Shown one piece after another: positions 60,874 to 64,000 of a stretch of 64,000 nt of DNA. The position numbers and the translations under genes were made by a program. The stretch lies in contig NZ_JAAIKD010000001.1 of assembly GCF_010820555.1 (NCBI RefSeq), positions 225,885-289,884 on the forward strand, in the 5' to 3' direction. This DNA is from Psychroflexus aurantiacus (lineage in GTDB: Bacteria > Bacteroidota > Bacteroidia > Flavobacteriales > Flavobacteriaceae). Positions within the stretch are counted from its first letter, which is position 1. Every line of letters begins with the position of its first letter. Under the pieces are notes generated by a model that had not been told where the DNA came from, did no database searches, and was given only the letters and a program-made list of their open reading frames with translations.

Positions 60874-61335
60874 ATGGCGAACACCTTTACACAAATACAT
60901 ATCCAAAGCATTTTTGCGGTACAGGACAGAAAAAGCCTCATTAAAAATGAATGGAGGGATGAATTGTACAAATATATCACAGGCATTATCCAAAACCACA
61001 ATCATAAGGTATTGCAGATAAACGGAATGCCAGATCATATTCACATTCTCTTTGGGATGCGCCCCACACAATCGCTTTCCGATTTAATGAAGCAAGTAAA
61101 ACAAGATTCATCAAAATGGATAAATAACAAAAAACTTGTGATTGGTAAATTTTCATGGCAGTCTGGTTTTGGTGCATTTTCATATTCCAAATCGGAATTG
61201 CCAAAAGTGATCAATTACATCAAAAACCAAGAGCTTCATCATACATCCAAAACCTTTCAAGAGGAATATTTACAAATATTGAAAGAATTTAGCATTGAAT
61301 TTGATGAACGCTATATTTTAAAATCTGTCCTGTAA
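60874..61335 (+). CDS. REP-associated tyrosine transposase (IS200-like, RAYT)
   Basis: This 153-residue Y1 HUH enzyme has MANTFTQIHIQSIFAVQDR at the start, the HUH metal motif as HIH in MPDHIHILFGM, and the catalytic Tyr in VINYIKNQELHHTSKTF. I start at the ATG at 60874; the open frame reaches back to 60841, but only through a REP hairpin. No TnpB gene accompanies it. Two pairs of inverted hairpin repeats flank it (60790-60855 and 61344-61410), the layout of RAYT/REP elements. It is the only complete copy among three in a tandem duplication. Confidence 0.9.
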   Translation: MANTFTQIHIQSIFAVQDRKSLIKNEWRDELYKYITGIIQNHNHKVLQINGMPDHIHILFGMRPTQSLSDLMKQVKQDSSKWINNKKLVIGKFSWQSGFGAFSYSKSELPKVINYIKNQELHHTSKTFQEEYLQILKEFSIEFDERYILKSVL

Positions 61336-61343
61336 GGTATGTT

Positions 61344-61410
61344 GTACCCAAAGGCACAAAAAACATATTTACACAATAAAATGCTACCAGGATAACGTCC
61401 CTAACGGGAC
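61344..61410. repeat. REP hairpins, right end of the RAYT element (second copy)
   Basis: GTACCCAAAGGCAC (61344-61357) and GTCCCTAACGGGAC (61397-61410) repeat the first copy 756 bases downstream. Confidence 0.88.
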
Positions 61411-61427
61411 AAGACAACATAAAACTA

Positions 61428-61541
61428 ATGCTAAAATTCTTCCGCAACCTCCGAAAAAAGCTCATCGAACAAAACAAAGTTCGCAACTACTTCCTTTACG
61501 CCACTGGTGAAATCATCCTGGTGGGGATTGGGGTTTTTTAA
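61428..61541 (+). pseudogene. 5' fragment of a DUF6090-family gene, second copy
   Basis: MLKFFRNLRKKLIEQNKVRN, then YFLYATGEIILVGIGVF and a stop. It is closer to the family consensus than the first copy (Arg6, Glu28), so it may be the older sequence. The rest of the DUF6090 domain is absent. Confidence 0.7.
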
Positions 61542-61545
61542 ATAC

Positions 61546-61734
61546 TGCTCCCTTAAGGACAGGATATGGGTAGCTAAAAAGAATCAAGAAACACAACGTG
61601 CCTTTAGGTACGAGATATGAACAGGCAATTTTAGCAAACACCTTTCACAAATACATATCCAAAGCATTTTTGCAATGCAGGACAGACAAAGCCTCATTAA
61701 AAAGGAATGGGATATGATTTTAAAATCTATTTAG
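61546..61734 (+). pseudogene. Decayed RAYT left end with N- and C-terminal fragments fused
   Basis: A decayed first hairpin (61546-61560) and GTGCCTTTAGGTAC (61598-61611) precede a transposase 5' part whose ATG has become TTT. It follows the intact copy to about GAATGG and then jumps to ATTTTAAAATCT near the 3' end, so about 340 bases are deleted. Confidence 0.8.
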
Positions 61735-61783
61735 TTCGGTTAAAGGTAAAGTGAGGGGTTTTTAAATCAATTCAAGAAAATAT

Positions 61784-61993
61784 TTAACCCTCAGCTTCAT
61801 AACGTATCAGGTCTCCGGGCTGACATTCCAAGACCTCGCAAATACGTTCCAGTGTGGAAAAGCGAATCGCTTTAGCTTTCCCTGTTTTCAGAATAGACAG
61901 ATTGGCTTTTGTGATTCCGATAGCATTCGCCAGATCGACCGACTGCATGTCGCGCTCCTCAAGCATCTGATCCAAATTAATTTTGATAGGCAT
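61784..61993 (-). CDS. Small Cro/CI-type helix-turn-helix regulator (YozG-like)
   Basis: This 69-residue DNA-binding protein has the helix-turn-helix MQSVDLANAIGITKANLSILKTGKAKAIRFSTLERICEVLECQPGDLI. Such small regulators are regularly encoded after DUF2975 membrane proteins. It starts two bases after the stop codon of the DUF2975 gene. It probably binds the paired palindromes at 62987-63036 and represses its own operon (inference). Confidence 0.92.
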   Translation of the reverse strand: MPIKINLDQMLEERDMQSVDLANAIGITKANLSILKTGKAKAIRFSTLERICEVLECQPGDLIRYEAEG

Positions 61994-61995
61994 AT

Positions 61996-62496
61996 CTAAA
62001 TCGTTAAGTCGTGTTCCTGTTTCGCCTGTATGGATAAATGAAGCATTTTACTTAAACGTATAAGACTAAGTCCAACAACTACTAAGAGCAGATAAATCAC
62101 AGAATTGCTCTGAAAAAAATGAGGTATTACCTCAAAATGATAGGTTAAAAAGATTTTTTTAATCATTAGACAAATTCCTGTCACAACCAAAAACTGACCG
62201 CTGCACTTAAGGTGTCTGGCAAGACTAAAAGACTTGAACTCGCCATTCACAACAAACACCCTGGCAACTTTTCGTAAATGATAGGCAACGAAAACAAAGG
62301 CGACTGAGAAAATAATTTCATTGATGCCTCCAATAAAAAGCGCTGTTGAAAATTCATTTTTAGGTTTGTAAATAGAGTTAGAAAGGCTAATGTCAAAGCC
62401 GTTTATCAATAACACAATAAGTGTTGCTATAGCATTCATGACAACCAAAAAAAACAAAATATCAAAAATGAGTTTAAAGCTTGATTTTTTAAACAT
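61996..62496 (-). CDS. DUF2975 membrane protein
   Basis: This 166-residue protein has four hydrophobic helices in the DUF2975 arrangement (FDILFFLVVMNAIATLIVLLI; INEIIFSVAFVFVAYHLRKVARVF; FLVVTGICLMI; VIYLLLVVVGLSLIRLSKML) and ends QAKQEHDLTI. It lies between a second DUF2975 gene and the HTH gene, with 11 and 2 base spacings, in one operon. Function unknown. Confidence 0.85.
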   Translation of the reverse strand: MFKKSSFKLIFDILFFLVVMNAIATLIVLLINGFDISLSNSIYKPKNEFSTALFIGGINEIIFSVAFVFVAYHLRKVARVFVVNGEFKSFSLARHLKCSGQFLVVTGICLMIKKIFLTYHFEVIPHFFQSNSVIYLLLVVVGLSLIRLSKMLHLSIQAKQEHDLTI

Positions 62497-62507
62497 TGGA
62501 ATAAAAT

Positions 62508-62984
62508 TTAAATAGTGAGTTTATGATCGATTTCCAGTTCTCTGCCGCGATCGATAATTTTGGCCAGTAATAGAAGAATCAGACCTAAAGCCAGATGACT
62601 CACAAAGGCATATTCTAAGTCAAACACATAACTGAGTTCAAGTCTGTTTTGCTCAAAGGCTTTCAGCATAAATTTCAGAATAGGAATACCTATCGCATAA
62701 GTGATGAGGACATAAGCCAGGAATCGTATGGATAACGCATTGGATTTAGCGAAGTAATCGCCCTGTTTACAACGCTTTATCACAGGTACAATTCGATTGA
62801 GGGAAATAAAAGCAAACACCCAGAATATAAAAACAGGAAGAAACACCAGTGCAGATTCTAGGTTTGAAGCCCTTATCCGTTCCGCCCCGGTGATAAATAA
62901 AACGGTAGGAATAACAATACAGGCACTTAAGACCAAACGCAGAACCTGAACTCCGAGATAAAGTGTGTGTAAAATCGTTTTCAT
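62508..62984 (-). CDS. DUF2975 membrane protein
   Basis: This 158-residue protein has four membrane helices (VLRLVLSACIVIPTVLFITGA; ALVFLPVFIFWVFAFISL; LAYVLITYAIGIPILKFML; VSHLALGLILLLLAKIIDRG) and the C-terminus GRELEIDHKLTI, similar to its neighbour's EHDLTI end. It is the first gene of a three-gene operon whose promoter is overlapped by two inverted repeats. Confidence 0.85.
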   Translation of the reverse strand: MKTILHTLYLGVQVLRLVLSACIVIPTVLFITGAERIRASNLESALVFLPVFIFWVFAFISLNRIVPVIKRCKQGDYFAKSNALSIRFLAYVLITYAIGIPILKFMLKAFEQNRLELSYVFDLEYAFVSHLALGLILLLLAKIIDRGRELEIDHKLTI

Positions 62985-62986
62985 CA

Positions 62987-63036
62987 GTTATTGTTTTACA
63001 ATAACAAACATAGTGATTGTTATCGTAAAACGATAA
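62987..63036 (-). promoter_or_regulatory. Promoter with two operator palindromes for the DUF2975-HTH operon
   Basis: GTTATTGTTTTACAATAAC (62987-63005) and TTATCGTAAAACGATAA (63020-63036) are inverted repeats with the same TTAT-N9-ATAA layout, centred 32 bases apart. Between them TATGTTTG on the minus strand (63005-63012) is an exact TAnnTTTG -7 box. The first palindrome covers the likely start site and the second the -33 region, a classic repression layout. Confidence 0.72.
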
Positions 63037-63152
63037 TAAAATTTAGCTGTTTGTTATTTATAAACTTAATCCCATCATGCATGATAAATTTGACTCATGC
63101 GTCTTTAATGCAATCTGATTGGCATTCACTAAGCAAATCCCCAAACTGGTAA

Positions 63153-63180
63153 ATTTCCGGAAATCATGACTTCCGTCATG
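63153..63180. promoter_or_regulatory. Palindromes upstream of the CBS gene, including a Crp/Fnr-like site
   Basis: ATTTCCGGAAAT (63153-63164) is a perfect palindrome. CATGAC-TTCC-GTCATG (63165-63180) fits TGA-N6-TCA, the core of Crp/Fnr-family sites. They lie about 55 bases upstream of the CBS start. Confidence 0.4.
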
Positions 63181-63232
63181 GGATAAAAGGGCTGCCTCAG
63201 GTATCTTTATAGTGATTTAAAATTCAGGAGCC

Positions 63233-63652
63233 ATGAAAACGACACCAATTCAGAAATTGATGACCAGAAACCTGGTGAAGCTCAACTTACAAGATTCACT
63301 TACGAAAGCAGAGTCTCTATTCAAAAGCAATAATATTCGCCATTTACCCGTGGTAAGTGGCAATAAAATCGTGGGTATGCTGAGTTATACCGACTTGTTG
63401 CGTATTTCCTTTGCCGATTCTGCAAACGATGACGGCGACACCATAGAGACCACGGTTTACGATATGTTTACTCTGGAACAGGTCATGTCCAAGCAGATCT
63501 ACTTTGTTAAGGCTTCCGATTCTATCGAAGACGCGGCTGAAATCTTTATCAACCAAAACTTCCACGCCCTTCCCGTCGTGGAAAACGACAAGCTGGTAGG
63601 CATCGTCACGACGACAGATATGATTCGGTATTATAATACGAAGTGTAAGTAA
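63233..63652 (+). CDS. CBS-domain pair protein
   Basis: This 139-residue soluble protein is made only of two CBS motifs (residues 6-60 with MTRNLVKLNLQDSLTKAE and RHLPVVSGNKIVGMLSYTDLLR; 80-138 with VMSKQIYFVKASDSIEDAA and HALPVVENDKLVGIVTTTDMIR). Stand-alone CBS pairs bind adenine nucleotides and act as energy or stress sensors. Start at ATG 63233. Possible Crp/Fnr-type control is suggested by the site at 63165-63180. Confidence 0.92.
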   Translation: MKTTPIQKLMTRNLVKLNLQDSLTKAESLFKSNNIRHLPVVSGNKIVGMLSYTDLLRISFADSANDDGDTIETTVYDMFTLEQVMSKQIYFVKASDSIEDAAEIFINQNFHALPVVENDKLVGIVTTTDMIRYYNTKCK

Positions 63653-63942
63653 GGACCATCTTAATAGTGGAATGTCCTTCCGATCCTGAAGCGTCGGGAA
63701 AGCCATTTTGCTTCGGCGAGCCTGCCTGCGTTTCCTTGGCAAAGGCAGGGAATTTTTTTGTCCTTGTTCTTAGTGAAGTGACTGAGTAGCGTTTAGCTAT
63801 AATACCGTGAACTTTGACGAAGACGAAGACTTATTTTTCTGTAGACTGTGGACAATCGACTGTAGACCGTCTCCACTACACCATCACTTCACCACACCGC
63901 CATTTCACTTTTTGTCTTTGTCTTAGTCTTAGTCTTGAGAAA
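63653..63942. repeat. Terminator-like GCCTGCC repeat followed by a microrepeat mosaic
   Basis: CCTGCC/GGCAGG with ATTTTTTTG (63721-63760) can end transcription from the CBS gene. It is followed by a GACGAAGACGAAGAC run (63817-63831), a GTAGACTGTGGACAATCGAC run (63841-63870), a TTCACCACACCGCC run (63888-63902) and GTCTTTGTCTTAGTCTTAG (63914-63932). No gene was seen. Confidence 0.7.
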
Positions 63943-64000
63943 TCAATTCAGCTTAAAACTGATGTTATTCTGATTCAATTCTGAAATCAATTCTGAACAT
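63943..64000 (-). CDS. Possible 3' end of a gene running out of the window
   Basis: The last 18 codons on the minus strand read SELISELNQNNISFKLN to a TGA at 63943-63945, next to a GTCTTAG microrepeat array as other gene ends are. Too short to identify a family. Confidence 0.3.
   Translation of the reverse strand, partial: CSELISELNQNNISFKLN

Overview
The window looks like a chromosomal segment of a member of the Bacteroidota, most likely a marine Flavobacteriia. Evidence: promoters match the Bacteroidota TAnnTTTG -7 consensus, Shine-Dalgarno sequences are absent, and it holds four-helix-bundle S23-type genes, DUF6090 fragments, a two-component regulator-propeller sensor and a large AT-rich surface-polysaccharide cluster. 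No rRNA, tRNA, CRISPR array or prophage was seen.

Layout. (1) 1-9100: a PduO-type cobalamin adenosyltransferase, a PiT phosphate transporter, an OmpA-family protein, a GIY-YIG gene inside a dispersed repeat, and a beta-barrel-like protein with three internal glycine-rich repeats, all separated by long repeat-filled spacers. (2) 9100-39300, minus strand: one long surface-glycan cluster. Read in the direction of transcription it has a cupin mannose-6-phosphate isomerase, a UDP-sugar 4-epimerase, a TviB-like UDP-GlcNAc dehydrogenase, wecB and wecC (uronic acids). A full set of legionaminic-acid genes follows (legB, legC, legH, legI, legG, ptmE, legF), then a Wzx flippase, a surface-carbohydrate protein, an ATP-grasp ligase, a Wzy-like polymerase, glycosyltransferases, an AsnB-type amidotransferase, a bi-domain oxidoreductase with a heparinase II/III-like protein, and a PglC/PglD pair. 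Four S23 four-helix-bundle genes (two broken) and a GIY-YIG gene sit between the biosynthetic genes. (3) 39300-44560: repeat-dense spacers around a secreted zinc metalloprotease, with a candidate small RNA. (4) 44560-59900: a LuxR-type response regulator and a propeller sensor kinase, divergent from a co-directional group of secreted NTF2-like proteins, a Rid protein, oxidoreductases, membrane DUF418 and acyltransferase-like proteins, a hydrolase lipoprotein and an SGNH-like/MBOAT pair. (5) 59900-64000: a TerB-like small protein, a tandemly duplicated REP-associated transposase (RAYT) locus, a DUF2975-DUF2975-HTH operon with a double operator, and a CBS-domain protein.

The most unusual content is between the genes. 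Spacers carry degenerate arrays of 6-8 bp microrepeats. Several families (TAATCGAA, CTGGTTAA, GACAAA, TTAGCCGT, ACTCACAA, AGTAGTG) recur in the same cyclic order, separated by two conserved blocks, at seven or more loci. Inside the glycan cluster each S23 gene is bracketed on both sides by arrays of one private microrepeat family that fill the spacer from stop codon to start codon. The GIY-YIG gene at 5883-6218 lies between the two halves of a dispersed REP-like element that also occurs without a gene, and once translated inside the dehydrogenase gene. These repeats and their small protein partners are the best candidate here for an undescribed system.
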